From positions 2,780,503-2,844,502 of the forward strand of contig CAVQEK010000004.1 of the NCBI GenBank assembly GCA_963711495.1: a DNA stretch of 64,000 nucleotides, in the 5' to 3' direction. Below the pieces are notes generated by a model. The model was not told where the DNA came from. It searched no databases and saw nothing but the letters and a program-made list of their open reading frames with translations. Shown here one piece after another: positions 49,601-58,260 of the stretch. Both the position numbers and the translations under genes were made by a program. The stretch comes from CAVQEK01 sp963711495. GTDB lineage: Bacteria > Bacteroidota > Bacteroidia > Cytophagales > Cyclobacteriaceae. Every line of letters begins with the position of its first letter. Position 1 is the first letter of the stretch.

Positions 49601-50208
49601 GTGGATGCGGCCTTACCGAAGTCATATTCAACAATGTTTCTGCTGGTACCCATACGCTCACCCTTACACTGACCACGCCGGACAGCGGAGTTCCGTCCCT
49701 GGGCGCCTGTGGCGAAGTCGAATATTCAAAATACAATACCGTTACGCAGACCAGCGGCATTATTGGGTTTTTGTATGAAAATTTCGAAGAGAGTACGCAA
49801 TCAGGAGTTGTGGAAGATGCTTCAATGGCCCACACGGGCAAAAAATATTATCAGGGAGACTATACGGTAAACTTTACCCTGTCGAACGCCCGCAATTATA
49901 TTATCGAATACTGGTACCTGGATGCAAACAGCCAGTGGCAATACATTATGAAGCCATATGCATCCAGCAGTATGACCCTGACAGAAGGCAGCGCCATCGA
50001 TGATGTGCGGATCTACCCCAGTGACGCTCAGATGACTACTTACACTTATGACCCGCTCATCGGCATGACCAGCGCCACCGATGCAGCAGGCAAAGTTACA
50101 CGCTACGAGTACGATGATCTGGGCAGGCTGAAACAGGTCAAGGACGATGAAAATTACATCGTCAAACATTACGACTATAATTACAAAAACGCAGGCGCAC
50201 AGCCTTAA
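46606..50208 (+). CDS. Secreted RHS/YD-repeat protein
   Basis: A 1200-residue protein with signal peptide KKTVLFIIFIFLGQLLKAQ. The N-terminus follows the Bacteroidota pattern of large surface YD-repeat proteins: GDIPVGYYTGTPQIDVPLWT, ISVPISLSYHASGIKVDEIA and SSVGLGWSLNAGGVITRII. The end is a single typical block, TYTYDPLIGMTSATDAAGKV through YEYDDLGRLKQVKDDENYIV to YDYNYKNAGAQ. It has no toxin-like tip. The first 2.8 kb is AT-rich, but from about 49,400 the DNA becomes GC-rich like the core of the neighbouring RHS gene, suggesting a recombined 3' end. No frameshifts are seen. The following gene starts 43 bases later and is probably co-expressed. Confidence 0.8.
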   Translation: MKKTVLFIIFIFLGQLLKAQDALPGFIAPAPDTYALGKYGDIPVGYYTGTPQIDVPLWTLNDGDISVPISLSYHASGIKVDEIASSVGLGWSLNAGGVITRIIRDFPDSPNLSGTGLNGSRMDDVFKWYSDYQVDNTTYDRNTNYLNMLEEMHGWDNGIDNEADIFYYNFNGKSGKFFFNNNGVPCLYKHENIKIEWSKESDIPGQENIKFTVTDEYGNIYEFNNREKTFFEGMGQQVTAWYLSKITSPKGNSITFSYREDVTQNHIRLPKEEIIPVSSNTSSGNLVNSNVIVQDMGHTELKLEQITASNGSSASFIPDQQNPRLDYPSAYPTYALKEIMIKNMDDEPERIFALNTTYFVASTQNSQYNHLNYRLKLDGITEYSGDRGQSKMMRSFDYFGDDASETALRLPYRLSPSQDYWGYFNGASNTGLLPGKAAGIYIGADAVYNWIVGSSGNYSGAINNGADREPDEQSKKACVLKRINYPTGGFTEFDYESHKSGESDVAGLRVLKITDKTESAPAVVTNYSYSGPCLPVPFDSKSNFSYFTAEDDYTRCIYATYVTNLVRQVFAFPSDALFPGKCVKVTANPQAVLNGAESDLGYGTVNVSKTGQGRTVYSYADPARFPDYESLGDGFGIEDLFQVQLLDYKFTSCAIMPSDGFDISILGGIYSTKDWPHLPVYSNAWERSILLSMEVYAEGGSTPIHKEIYDYYTENTANIAGYKLGEYDKIYHVPGHDYPYKNYLVAKYYVPYNWIALKEKHVFDNFAAGTVEKVTQYTYNDDAYRLLNKTVTTNSAGKTIETSYKYPSDINGIYDGMETINMINYPIEQTTMVESGVVNSSLSTFKLSNGHYVPDKVFSLETSVPLSSFTTFNGTDKDNRYGVVPELSFENYDDRENILSAAKKDGSKVSYLWGYNQTLPIAQVINAENTLNATDTAEQSTGTNAITFGGAPGVSTTSTFTVDYTGKVTLRLGVNGTPSFSTVVDYGGITGGSATLAKGGCGLTEVIFNNVSAGTHTLTLTLTTPDSGVPSLGACGEVEYSKYNTVTQTSGIIGFLYENFEESTQSGVVEDASMAHTGKKYYQGDYTVNFTLSNARNYIIEYWYLDANSQWQYIMKPYASSSMTLTEGSAIDDVRIYPSDAQMTTYTYDPLIGMTSATDAAGKVTRYEYDDLGRLKQVKDDENYIVKHYDYNYKNAGAQP

Positions 50209-50251
50209 ATGCCTGATGAAAAATGACGACAACTCAAATTAACATAACTGC

Positions 50252-51874
50252 ATGAAATGGCTGATCACCGTATTGCTTAGCATCAACACTTGCCTTGTTC
50301 AGGCCCAAGCCTTAAAATGGAATCCCCTGCCGCAGAACATCACCGTAAACCTCAATGGCAAGAACAACACCGGGCTAAAGCAGGTCAAAAAGAACGTAAG
50401 CCAGGTGCTCAACGACAGCCTGGAGGTATGGTCGAAATTGGAAGAAAAGCTGTCCAGTGAGATCAAGCAGCAGGCCGGGGATATCCCGGTATTTAGGAAG
50501 CTTCATATAAAAAAAGCGCAGCTGCCCGAATTCACCAAAGCTTATAAACAATATGTTCAGCAATTTACTTCGGCAGAAGATATCAGGCAACAGTATCGGC
50601 AGCTACATTTTGCTCTCAAAAAAAGATACGGAGAAGTTGGTCCCGATGGCTATCGGGAGCAAAGGGCAGTTGGCAATTTCACCATTGCCCATTCACTATT
50701 GCCCATTCACAATGGTCAACTGGAGCAGGAGGCAAAGACCACCGAGTTGGACAATGGTGCAACTGCCGAAGAATACCTCCATACGATCAACGATGTAAAA
50801 GATAGCGTTCAGCAATATGGACAATACTACAAGCAGGCCGAAGCGCTTGAGGATACAGCCAAAGCGGCGTCCCATTACCTGGATACCCTGAGCCTGAAAG
50901 ATGCCGAGAAATTGGCCAAATACACCCTGAAAAGCGCCAGGAAACTGGATGACATGGAATCCCTGCAGGACAAAGTAGACGCCCTGGATGGCCGCTTGCA
51001 ACAGTGGGACGAAGTGCAGGAAAAGCTGGAAGCCATAAAATCCCGGGACTGGGACAAACTGGAAAAAATCGCCAACCTGGCCGAAGACAAATTTACCAAC
51101 CAGGAAGCCTATAAAGCCCTGAGTGAAAAGGTCGAGGAAATCCAGGAGATGGAAAACAACTACAGCAAGCAGATCGAACAGATCCGCCAGCAGGTAAAGA
51201 TGCAAGACAGGCTGGGGCAACTGCAGGCGGGCGGAACAGGCGAACTGAAAAACCAGGCCTATGCAGGCATCAAATCCAACGCCCTGAAATACCTGGATGA
51301 ACATTCGGAGAAGTGGAAGGCATTTCAGCAGGAACTCAACAGTGTCAAAAACAAAGGCCTTTCCTTTGGCAATGTTGATAAGGTGAAAGTGATGACAAGC
51401 CAGTCACTGAAAGACGAGCCCCTGAACAAGCGGTTTTACCTGGGCGGCACCTTCCAGGTAATCCGTGAAACACCCACATCATTGGATCTGTCTCCGCAAT
51501 TGGGATATAAACTGAACAAAAAACTTCGGCTGGGAATAGGGGGGACGTACCGGATAAAACTGGACAAAGACTACTGGAACCAATGGGGCAACTACGAGGT
51601 ATTTGGCGGCCGGTTGTTTGCAGAGTACGATGTGCTGTGGCTGTTTGTGCACGGCGAGTACGAAAGGATGAGCAACCTGATAGAGCAAACCAACAGCGAT
51701 GGCTACCAACGCGTTACCGCCAACAGCGCCTTTCTGGGACTGGGAAAAGACCTGAAGCTGAAAGGAAAACTCACCGGCAGCATTATGCTATTATACAACT
51801 TCCTGCACGATGCTGACACCTCACCCTACGACAAACCTTTTGTGTTCCGGTTTGGGGTGAATTTCGGGAAGTAA
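50252..51874 (+). CDS. Secreted coiled-coil protein with C-terminal beta-barrel
   Basis: A 540-residue protein with signal peptide (KWLITVLLSINTCLVQAQA). Residues 40-380 are long charged helices predicted as coiled coil (VKKNVSQVLNDSLEVWSKLE, ALSEKVEEIQEMENNYSKQI). From about 390 it switches to beta-strands with GG and aromatic alternation (RFYLGGTFQVIRE, LGIGGTYRIKLDKDYW, VFRFGVNFGK) and ends in an aromatic/charged terminus, suggesting outer-membrane insertion. It follows the RHS gene on the same strand, as such proteins often do in this phylum, so it may anchor or help export it. A short repeat insert lies in frame near residues 130-155. Confidence 0.7.
   Translation: MKWLITVLLSINTCLVQAQALKWNPLPQNITVNLNGKNNTGLKQVKKNVSQVLNDSLEVWSKLEEKLSSEIKQQAGDIPVFRKLHIKKAQLPEFTKAYKQYVQQFTSAEDIRQQYRQLHFALKKRYGEVGPDGYREQRAVGNFTIAHSLLPIHNGQLEQEAKTTELDNGATAEEYLHTINDVKDSVQQYGQYYKQAEALEDTAKAASHYLDTLSLKDAEKLAKYTLKSARKLDDMESLQDKVDALDGRLQQWDEVQEKLEAIKSRDWDKLEKIANLAEDKFTNQEAYKALSEKVEEIQEMENNYSKQIEQIRQQVKMQDRLGQLQAGGTGELKNQAYAGIKSNALKYLDEHSEKWKAFQQELNSVKNKGLSFGNVDKVKVMTSQSLKDEPLNKRFYLGGTFQVIRETPTSLDLSPQLGYKLNKKLRLGIGGTYRIKLDKDYWNQWGNYEVFGGRLFAEYDVLWLFVHGEYERMSNLIEQTNSDGYQRVTANSAFLGLGKDLKLKGKLTGSIMLLYNFLHDADTSPYDKPFVFRFGVNFGK
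50642..50710 (+). repeat. In-frame dispersed-repeat-like insert
   Basis: CCCGAT-GGCT-ATCGGG (50642-50657) is a hairpin, followed by two tandem 14-base units, CATTGCCCATTCAC (50683-50696) and TATTGCCCATTCAC (50697-50710). This resembles dispersed intergenic repeats of Bacteroidota genomes, yet it is read through in frame within the coiled-coil gene. Confidence 0.55.
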
Positions 51875-52006
51875 TGGATAGAGCGCTGATAACATGGATG
51901 GTTATGATAAATACGACTTTGTTCTCATACGCCAGAAGTAACGGGTTACCTTTACATACCATTTCCCGCTGGGCAGTGCGGAAGCAGGAATCCCCCTGTA
52001 TACGTC

Positions 52007-52197
52007 ATTCCTGCGGAAGCAGGAATCTCCCTGATCGAAGTAATATGGAATGGAGTACAAGGGAAAGATTTATGCGAATTGCCTGGAGATTGCTTATTTC
52101 CTCCGCCAGCTGGCGGAAGCGTCAGGAATGACGGGGTGGGGGCTAAGATTCCTGGTTTCCTCCCGATGTGCATTAGGATTCCCGCAAGGCGGGGAAT
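52007..52197. repeat. Cluster of REP-like palindromes
   Basis: Three short dyads: ATTCCTGC-GGAA-GCAGGAAT (52007-52026), the perfect palindrome TCCGCCAGCTGGCGGA (52102-52117), and ATTCCCGC with GCGGGGAAT (52178-52197). Related half-sites such as GCGGAAGCAGGAATCCC near 51979 also occur. The 395-base spacer 51875-52269 holds nothing else. Confidence 0.65.
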
Positions 52198-52276
52198 GAC
52201 GTCTGTAGAGGCGTCCAAAGTATTATGAAAAATGCTGATAATTATAAACATTCAATAAATAATACACCGATGAAAA

Positions 52277-52281
52277 CAATA
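52277..52281. repeat. Left 5-bp target duplication of the IS21 element
   Basis: CAATA directly before the element's terminal TGGCTA, matched by CAATA at 54847-54851 directly after terminal TAGCCA. Confidence 0.85.
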
Positions 52282-52365
52282 TGGCTATATCGGTCGGACC
52301 ATGCCAGGTATATCGGTCAAATGGTGCCACTTTGAAAGATGCTGTAAAGTAGTTAAAAATATAAT

Positions 52366-53103
52366 TTATTCATTTTTTAATATTCCTTTTCTCAATGATT
52401 CACCTTTTAGGTCTATTCTATGTGAGGAGTTGACAAGCCTGTCTAATATTGCATCAGCAATTGTTCCTTCCCCAATGATATCATACCAAGCTGAAACAGG
52501 TATTTGAGAGGATACAATGGTTGATGATTGTTTATGCCGGTCATCGATAATATCGATGAGTGCTTCTCTGGCGTGGTTGTCAAAGGCCTGAAGGCCAAAA
52601 TCATCCAGAATGAGCAGGTCAATTTTTGATAATTTTTTAAGTTCTCTGATATAGGTTCCATCTACTTTTGAGAGTTTCAGTTTGGCCAGTAATCGGGCAG
52701 TATTGGCATAATAGACTCTTTTTCCCATCATACAAGCTTGCTGACCCAATGACTGGGCCAGGTAGCTCTTGCCCACTCCTGAAGCCCCGGTGAGGATAAT
52801 ATTTTCTTTTTTTGCCATAAAATTCAGGGTACTCAGGCGGTGAAACATATTTTTGTCCAGGTTTCTGGATTCAGCATAATTGATCTCTTCCACAGTGGCT
52901 TTCTGACGGAATTGAGCCTGATGGATCAATCGGTCCATCTTCTTGTTTTGTCTGTCTTCCCACTCGTGATCGGCCAGCAATGCCAGGTATTCATCGGGTG
53001 TTATGTCGTTAAACTGATTGCTCTTTACATGTTGGCCATGCAACTCGGCCATGGCGCTTAGCCGCATGTGTTTCAGTTTTTCAATGGTTTCATTGTTATT
53101 CAT
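52366..53103 (-). CDS. istB: IS21 helper ATPase IstB
   Basis: A 245-residue AAA+ ATPase related to DnaC that regulates IstA and helps choose the target. Walker A is LTGASGVGKSYLAQSLGQQA and Walker B is KIDLLILDDFGLQ; the C-terminal part has SSQIPVSAWYDIIGEGTIAD and DRLVNSSHRIDLKGES, all classic for IstB. It begins 23 bases after istA on the minus strand, the normal order. Confidence 0.95.
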   Translation of the reverse strand: MNNNETIEKLKHMRLSAMAELHGQHVKSNQFNDITPDEYLALLADHEWEDRQNKKMDRLIHQAQFRQKATVEEINYAESRNLDKNMFHRLSTLNFMAKKENIILTGASGVGKSYLAQSLGQQACMMGKRVYYANTARLLAKLKLSKVDGTYIRELKKLSKIDLLILDDFGLQAFDNHAREALIDIIDDRHKQSSTIVSSQIPVSAWYDIIGEGTIADAILDRLVNSSHRIDLKGESLRKGILKNE

Positions 53104-53126
53104 TTGATTGTATTTATGTGATTAAA

Positions 53127-54680
53127 TTATTGATAAGATTTCGCCCCCCGGATGTTGTCATGAGGTGGGATATGTGATTGCTTATGGTCTTTTTCCCAGT
53201 CATCCAAAGGCACACCATCCAATTTGTTTTCCAGGATATTTTTGATGCGTTGATAGGAAACTGCTTTGGCATAGACAGCACGGCAACAGGCATTGTTAAG
53301 TCTTTCTGATCCATAAATCCGGTGAAGCTGAATGATGCCCATGGCCCGCTTGTAGGCCGTTTCGGGGTAGTCGCATTCTATGAACAAGCCCTCGATACAG
53401 GCCACTACATCGCTGCCATGCCTGGCGGCCATTCTCTTAAAAAAATCAGGGCTCCAGTCCGTATATTCTTTCTGCGTACTGCTCAGATGGCTTTTATTGG
53501 TGATATAAATCCCTTTTGAAGGGTTGCGTATGTGCAGGGCGATACGTTCATGGTAGTGGTATATTTCTACCAAAGATTTGGTATAATGGATCAAGGTTGA
53601 TTTACCGATATATCGATAAGGAACGCTATAATAGCTTTTGTCCGCAGAGAAGTAAACATATCCTATTTTCTGCACTTTGGCCCTTCTGTAATCTTTGAGT
53701 TGGTAAGCAGCCTGTGGAAGTGGTTTGAGGTAGGCTCTTTCCACAGATTGGAAGAGTTCTTTTCTACTGGCTTCCTTGCGTTGAAAAAGCAGATTGTTGT
53801 AACTCTCCAAAAGCCTGCGGATCTCAGCATTCAGCTCGCCAAGGGAAAAGAAGGTCATGGACCTGATAGGGTAATAGATCCTCTGATAGGCGAGTTGAAC
53901 AGCATTTTCAACCAGAGCCTTGTCTTGGGGCGAATAGCTTCGGGTGGGGTTGATCACACAGCTGTAATGGTTTGCCATGTCCTTGAGCGAACGGTTGATA
54001 TCCGGCTCGTATCTATGAGCTCTGGTCACAGCAGATTTTAAATTGTCCGATACGATGGCTTTGGGCACTCCGCCATAAAAAGACAAAGCATTGCTTATGC
54101 ATCCGATCAGGTCTGCTCTTTTTTGGCTCATGCAGGCCTCTACATAGGTGTATTGGCTGTTTGGCAGGATGGAAACAAACACTTCTACACCGATCAGTTC
54201 TCCGGTCTGCTTATGGGTAATGTAAAGTTTGGCGCCGGCAAAATCAATGAACATCTCTTTGCCTGCCTCATGTTCCAGCTTCATAGAGCCCTTCAGTTTG
54301 GCATACTTGCGCCTGTAATGCTCCATGAATTGAGTGTAGCCGTAGGGTGTTTCGACTTGCTGTCGATACTCGTTGTAATGGTACAAAAAGGTGAAGCCTG
54401 GGTGGTTGCGTGATTGGTTGATCTGTTCGAAATAGCCCATCAGCTCATCGAACCGATCATTATTGATTGTCGTATGGGATGGGAACAGTTCTGTAAGAAA
54501 AGCATTGTCCAAGCCGAGAAGCTCTTCAAAACTATAGTCGCAAGCCCTGAAAAGCTTCATGTAAGAATTAACCGTATTGCGGGAAATACCCAGGGCCCCG
54601 GCAATTTTACGGTTGCTCAGACCGTCTGTTTGCAAGGTGATGATTTGTTTTATGTCCATAAGATCAAGTGTGTTTGCCAT
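53127..54680 (-). CDS. istA: IS21 transposase IstA
   Basis: A 517-residue DDE transposase. A helix-turn-helix at the start (DGLSNRKIAGALGISRNTVN) binds the ends. The rve catalytic core has the first Asp in EMFIDFAGAKLYITHK, the second in KAIVSDNLKSAV and the Glu in QDKALVENAVQLAYQRI. A Mu-type C-terminal barrel follows (VQKIGYVYFSADKSYYSVPY). I take ATG 54680 (MANTLDLMDIKQ) as start; the open frame extends 19 codons upstream into the element end, which is not conserved. Confidence 0.94.
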   Translation of the reverse strand: MANTLDLMDIKQIITLQTDGLSNRKIAGALGISRNTVNSYMKLFRACDYSFEELLGLDNAFLTELFPSHTTINNDRFDELMGYFEQINQSRNHPGFTFLYHYNEYRQQVETPYGYTQFMEHYRRKYAKLKGSMKLEHEAGKEMFIDFAGAKLYITHKQTGELIGVEVFVSILPNSQYTYVEACMSQKRADLIGCISNALSFYGGVPKAIVSDNLKSAVTRAHRYEPDINRSLKDMANHYSCVINPTRSYSPQDKALVENAVQLAYQRIYYPIRSMTFFSLGELNAEIRRLLESYNNLLFQRKEASRKELFQSVERAYLKPLPQAAYQLKDYRRAKVQKIGYVYFSADKSYYSVPYRYIGKSTLIHYTKSLVEIYHYHERIALHIRNPSKGIYITNKSHLSSTQKEYTDWSPDFFKRMAARHGSDVVACIEGLFIECDYPETAYKRAMGIIQLHRIYGSERLNNACCRAVYAKAVSYQRIKNILENKLDGVPLDDWEKDHKQSHIPPHDNIRGAKSYQ

Positions 54681-54846
54681 ATCGCTTTTTAAGGCGAAAT
54701 AGCCGCTTTTTAAACTTGATCTTTCAAAGTGGCACAAAACGAAACGTTTTAAGCAAAATCCTTAATACGTTTGTGGCACAGTTTGAACCGAAATCACTGG
54801 CACTATTACTCCGAAATCACTGGCACAAATCGAACCGAATTAGCCA

Positions 54847-54851
54847 CAATA
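54847..54851. repeat. Right 5-bp target duplication of the IS21 element
   Basis: CAATA, identical to 52277-52281. Removing the element and one copy restores an unbroken start ATG-AAA-ACA-ATA-ACT-ACA. Confidence 0.85.
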
Positions 54852-56462
54852 ACTACACTCATAATAATCCTGCTTATTGTCACAGGTTTCAATTTTAATA
54901 GACCCGATATTGCAACAATCGACGACATGGTGATCAGCATTGATTATACTTTAAATGGCCTGCTGGACGTGAACGACCTGACTGTTCAATCCAATACAAC
55001 CCTTACCTTGAAAGATAGTTCCAGGATCATCATCCACGGCAATTTAATGGTGAATGGCCACATTGCTGACCAAGGTTCAGAATTGGAATTTACTGGCACA
55101 GACCAGCAGGTGATCAGTGGGAATGGAAGTACGATCACCCTGTACAATATTACTGACAGTAACACTTCGTCAGGTGGGTTGCTGTGTGAAAATGACATCA
55201 ACCTGATCGGGACTTTAAAATTGAATGAAAATACTAAAATCGATGTGGATGGGGTGTCTGATGATAAAAAATTCACCTTGGTAAGCAATGCAAAAGGAAC
55301 AGCAAGGATTGCGGCGGTAGAAAAAGGGGCGGTGTTTAGGGGGAATATTATCCAGGAACGCTATATTGGGAAGGGAGCATCAGGGCATAGGTATGTCAGT
55401 ACGGCAATAAAAAATCAAACCTTGGCGTCCTGGCAAGATGACGCGCGAATACAAGGTGTTGTTCAGCAATATCCCAATAATGATAAAAACATTTCCTATT
55501 TTGTTGATGAATACAGTAGTAGTGCTATATACGGTATTGATGGATGGAAATATTATGGAAATTTAAATGAATCTTTGCCTGTAGGTAGGGGCATTGCTTT
55601 TTATATGTGGGGATCCCTTCTTTCAAACACAACCAAACTGGACAATTTTGGACAGCTTTTTATTGGAAATGGAGATGAAGTTACTGGTACATACGATTAC
55701 ACCTTATCAAAAACAAGTACTGCTTATGGAGGAGGAGGATGGCACTTGCTAGGAAATATTTATCCTTGTGAACTGGACTGGAATTCACCAAATTTTATTC
55801 ATAAAGATTTAAATGGGAACTCTTTCAGTGTTTGGCATCCCAACTCCGGGAGTTATGCCGCTTACAATGGCATTAGCGGAACAAACGGAGGGATCCAATA
55901 TATTGCTTCTGGGGTAGCTTTTTGGGTTACGGCAAATAGTGAGCGCTCAGAGGTATCAGTTAATGAACACGCAAAGGCGATTTTTAACGGAAATACATAC
56001 CTTGGCAGAGCCACACCTTACGAAAATGTACCGAAATTCCGCTTGAAGATCAGTTCCGAAGATGGTTATAGTGATGAAGCCGCCTTCGCTTTTGTAGAAG
56101 AAGCATCAGATGGATTGGATAACCGGTTTGATGCGCTCAAACTAAATGGAGAGCATGTAAATCTTGCCTCCTTACTCAATAACAACAAGACCGAAATTGC
56201 AATAAATGTAATGAACTCATTGGCTGGTATCAAAAGAGTAATATTGAGAGTGAAGCCATGCCAATCCGGGAATTATGTTTTTGATGTGACACAGTTTGAA
56301 AATATTGATAACCAAACAGTGATTACTCTGGTAGATCGTTATGAAAATAAAAGACTGGTATTGGGAGATAAAGATCAATACCGGTTTGCCATCGATCTTA
56401 ACAACGTAAAAACATACGATGATAACCGGTTCGAAATAGTATTTGAGAAAAGGATGGTTTGA
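54852..56462 (+). pseudogene. Secreted surface protein interrupted by IS21 at codons 3-4
   Basis: The rest of a gene whose first codons (ATG at 52270) lie left of the IS21 element. Rejoined, it reads MKTITTLIIILLIVTGFNFN, a signal peptide like that of the downstream paralogue. The mature part starts with an adhesin-like beta-solenoid (TLTLKDSSRIIIHGNLMVNG, GSELEFTGTDQQVISGNGST) and ends in a beta-rich domain (LRVKPCQSGNYVFDVTQF, NRFEIVFEKRMV). The frame stays open and even extends 27 codons into the IS end from a TTG, so a leaderless product is possible, but the native signal peptide is lost. Function unknown; surface or secreted role inferred. Confidence 0.85.
55042..55180 (+). repeat. 139-bp tract identical to the paralogue
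   Basis: Bases 55042-55180 equal 56822-56960 without a mismatch at offset 1780, while flanking codons differ at many positions. This is a signature of recent gene conversion between the two paralogues. Confidence 0.85.
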
Positions 56463-56619
56463 TGGCAAGATTATTCCTTTGTAGCTGATGAGCCAATAAG
56501 GTCCAATTCAATAATATCATTTTTTAGAAGGACAAGATTATAAATAATTGTATTGATTAACATTATTCAAGTTCCATTTTTAATAATCTGAATTGAAACA
56601 TTCAAAAAATAAATTGTCA

Positions 56620-58260
56620 ATGAGATCAATAGTCATGCTTACTGTAATCCTGCTTGTCGTAACAGGATTTAACCTCAACAAGCCCAATTGCACGACGAAT
56701 GAAAATATGGTGATTAGCAATGATTACATCCTAAGCGGCCCGCTGGAAGTCAACAACCTCACCATTGGACTGAACGCAATACTTACGATGAGGGACGGGT
56801 CAAAAATCATCATCCACGGGGATTTAATGGTGAATGGCCACATTGCTGACCAAGGTTCAGAATTGGAATTTACTGGCACAGACCAGCAGGTGATCAGTGG
56901 GAATGGAAGTACGATCACCCTGTACAATATTACTGACAGTAACACTTCGTCAGGTGGGTTACTGTGTGAAAATGACATCAATTTGATTGGAACATTAAAA
57001 CTAAATGAAAATGCTAAAATCGACGTGGATGGGGCGTCAGATGATAAGAAATTCACTTTAGTGAGCAATGCACAGGGCACTGCAAGAATTGCGACGGTAG
57101 AGAAAGGGGCTGAATTTAGTGGAAAAATAATTAGTCAACAGTTTATAGATAAAGGCATGGCAGGCTGGAGATATATTGGGGTTTCCGTTAAGGACCAAAC
57201 ATTATCTTCGTGGAATGATGACATTTGGATACAGGGAGTAAATCAATTAAGGCCAAATGGATGGCCAAATGTTTATTATTATGTAGAAGAAATATGGGAT
57301 AAAGAATTGGCAGGTAAAGAAGGTTGGAGACCAATAAAGGACATAAACGATCCATTGAAAATTGGAACTGGATATGAAGCATTTTTCTGGAGTGATGATA
57401 TTGCCAACACAATTACCATCGATAATCAAGGTAAACCATTTTTGGGAGACGGAATTGATCCTAGTGGGACATATTATTACTCCATATCTAAAACCGATAG
57501 TGCTTTTGATCATGGAGGATGGAACTTAATTTCCAACGTTTATCCATGCGAGTTGGATTGGAATTCACCAGACTTTGTCCATTATGATGTTAATGATTTT
57601 TCCGTTTGGAATTCGAATACAGGCAGTTATGGGGCATACAATGGTATAATGGGAACGAATGGTTGCACGCAATACATTGCCTCAAGTAAATCTTTTTTTA
57701 TTCATGCAAATAGTGCTAGATCAGAGATTTATGTTAATGAACATGCAAAGGCAATTTTTAATGGAAACACTTATTTGGGTAGTGTTTCTCCATATGAAAA
57801 TGTACCGAAATTCCGCCTGAAAATCGGCTCAGAGGATGGCTTTAGCGATGAAGCTGCTTTTGCTTTTGTAGAAGGAGCATCAGATGGTTTGGATAAGCAA
57901 TTTGATGCGCTCAAATTAAATGGAAAACATATAAACCTCGCCTCCCTGGCCAATGATAACAAAACTGAGATCGCCATCAACGTGATGAACACATTGGCTG
58001 GCATCAAAAGATCAATGTTGAGAGTGAAACCGTGCCAATCCGGGAATTATGTTTTTGATGTGACACAGTATGAAAATATTCCGAAAGGTGCTGCCATAAT
58101 ATTGGTAGATCATTATAAGAGGGATTCCTTTGAACTTGATTCAAATAGTCATTATAAGTTTTTCATTGATCTTTCAGATATTGGCACATATGATGATTCG
58201 AGATTTGAATTGTTATTCATGCCACCAAAAGAGGTAGTGTCAGACGAGGATATCATTTAA
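56620..58260 (+). CDS. Secreted surface protein, intact paralogue
   Basis: A 546-residue paralogue of the interrupted gene. The start is ATG 56620 (RSIVMLTVILLVVTGFNL), aligning with the neighbour's signal peptide, rather than TTG 56593. An N-terminal beta-solenoid-like region (ILTMRDGSKIIIHGDLMVNG, then the identical tract) is followed by a divergent middle (about residues 170-380). A well-conserved C-terminal half follows (EHAKAIFNGNTYLGSVSPYE, NVPKFRLKIGSEDGFSDEAA, LRVKPCQSGNYVFDVTQYEN). The middle is where the two copies differ most, so it may carry the binding specificity. No function is known. Confidence 0.75.
   Translation: MRSIVMLTVILLVVTGFNLNKPNCTTNENMVISNDYILSGPLEVNNLTIGLNAILTMRDGSKIIIHGDLMVNGHIADQGSELEFTGTDQQVISGNGSTITLYNITDSNTSSGGLLCENDINLIGTLKLNENAKIDVDGASDDKKFTLVSNAQGTARIATVEKGAEFSGKIISQQFIDKGMAGWRYIGVSVKDQTLSSWNDDIWIQGVNQLRPNGWPNVYYYVEEIWDKELAGKEGWRPIKDINDPLKIGTGYEAFFWSDDIANTITIDNQGKPFLGDGIDPSGTYYYSISKTDSAFDHGGWNLISNVYPCELDWNSPDFVHYDVNDFSVWNSNTGSYGAYNGIMGTNGCTQYIASSKSFFIHANSARSEIYVNEHAKAIFNGNTYLGSVSPYENVPKFRLKIGSEDGFSDEAAFAFVEGASDGLDKQFDALKLNGKHINLASLANDNKTEIAINVMNTLAGIKRSMLRVKPCQSGNYVFDVTQYENIPKGAAIILVDHYKRDSFELDSNSHYKFFIDLSDIGTYDDSRFELLFMPPKEVVSDEDII
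56822..56960 (+). repeat. Second copy of the 139-bp identical tract
   Basis: Identical to 55042-55180; it codes for the beta-solenoid segment beginning LMVNGHIADQGSELEF. Confidence 0.85.

Larger units (their letters stand above)
52282..54846 (-). mobile_element. Intact IS21-family insertion sequence
   Basis: A 2565-bp element with matching ends: TGGCTATATCGGTCGGA at the left and, read inward, TGGCTAATTCGGTTCGA at the right. Each end has subterminal repeats. On the right, CCGAAATCACTGGCAC occurs twice (54788-54803 and 54811-54826), and GATCTTTCAAAGTGGCAC lies further in. On the left, TATATCGGTC occurs twice, followed by GGTGCCACTTTGAAAGAT. The 5-bp duplication CAATA flanks it. It carries istA and istB on the minus strand, both open. 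It splits the secreted-protein gene that starts at 52270. Confidence 0.92.

Noticed and set aside
50683..50710. Tandem ATTGCCCATTCAC units as a CRISPR array
   Set aside because: Only two 14-base units, no spacers, no cas genes, and read in frame within a gene.
53322..54692. Plus-strand frames opposite istA
   Set aside because: They are antisense to a complete IstA with all catalytic residues.
54771..54851. TTG 54771 as the true start of the secreted-protein gene
   Set aside because: This stretch is the IS21 end; the native start is ATG 52270 on the far side of the element.
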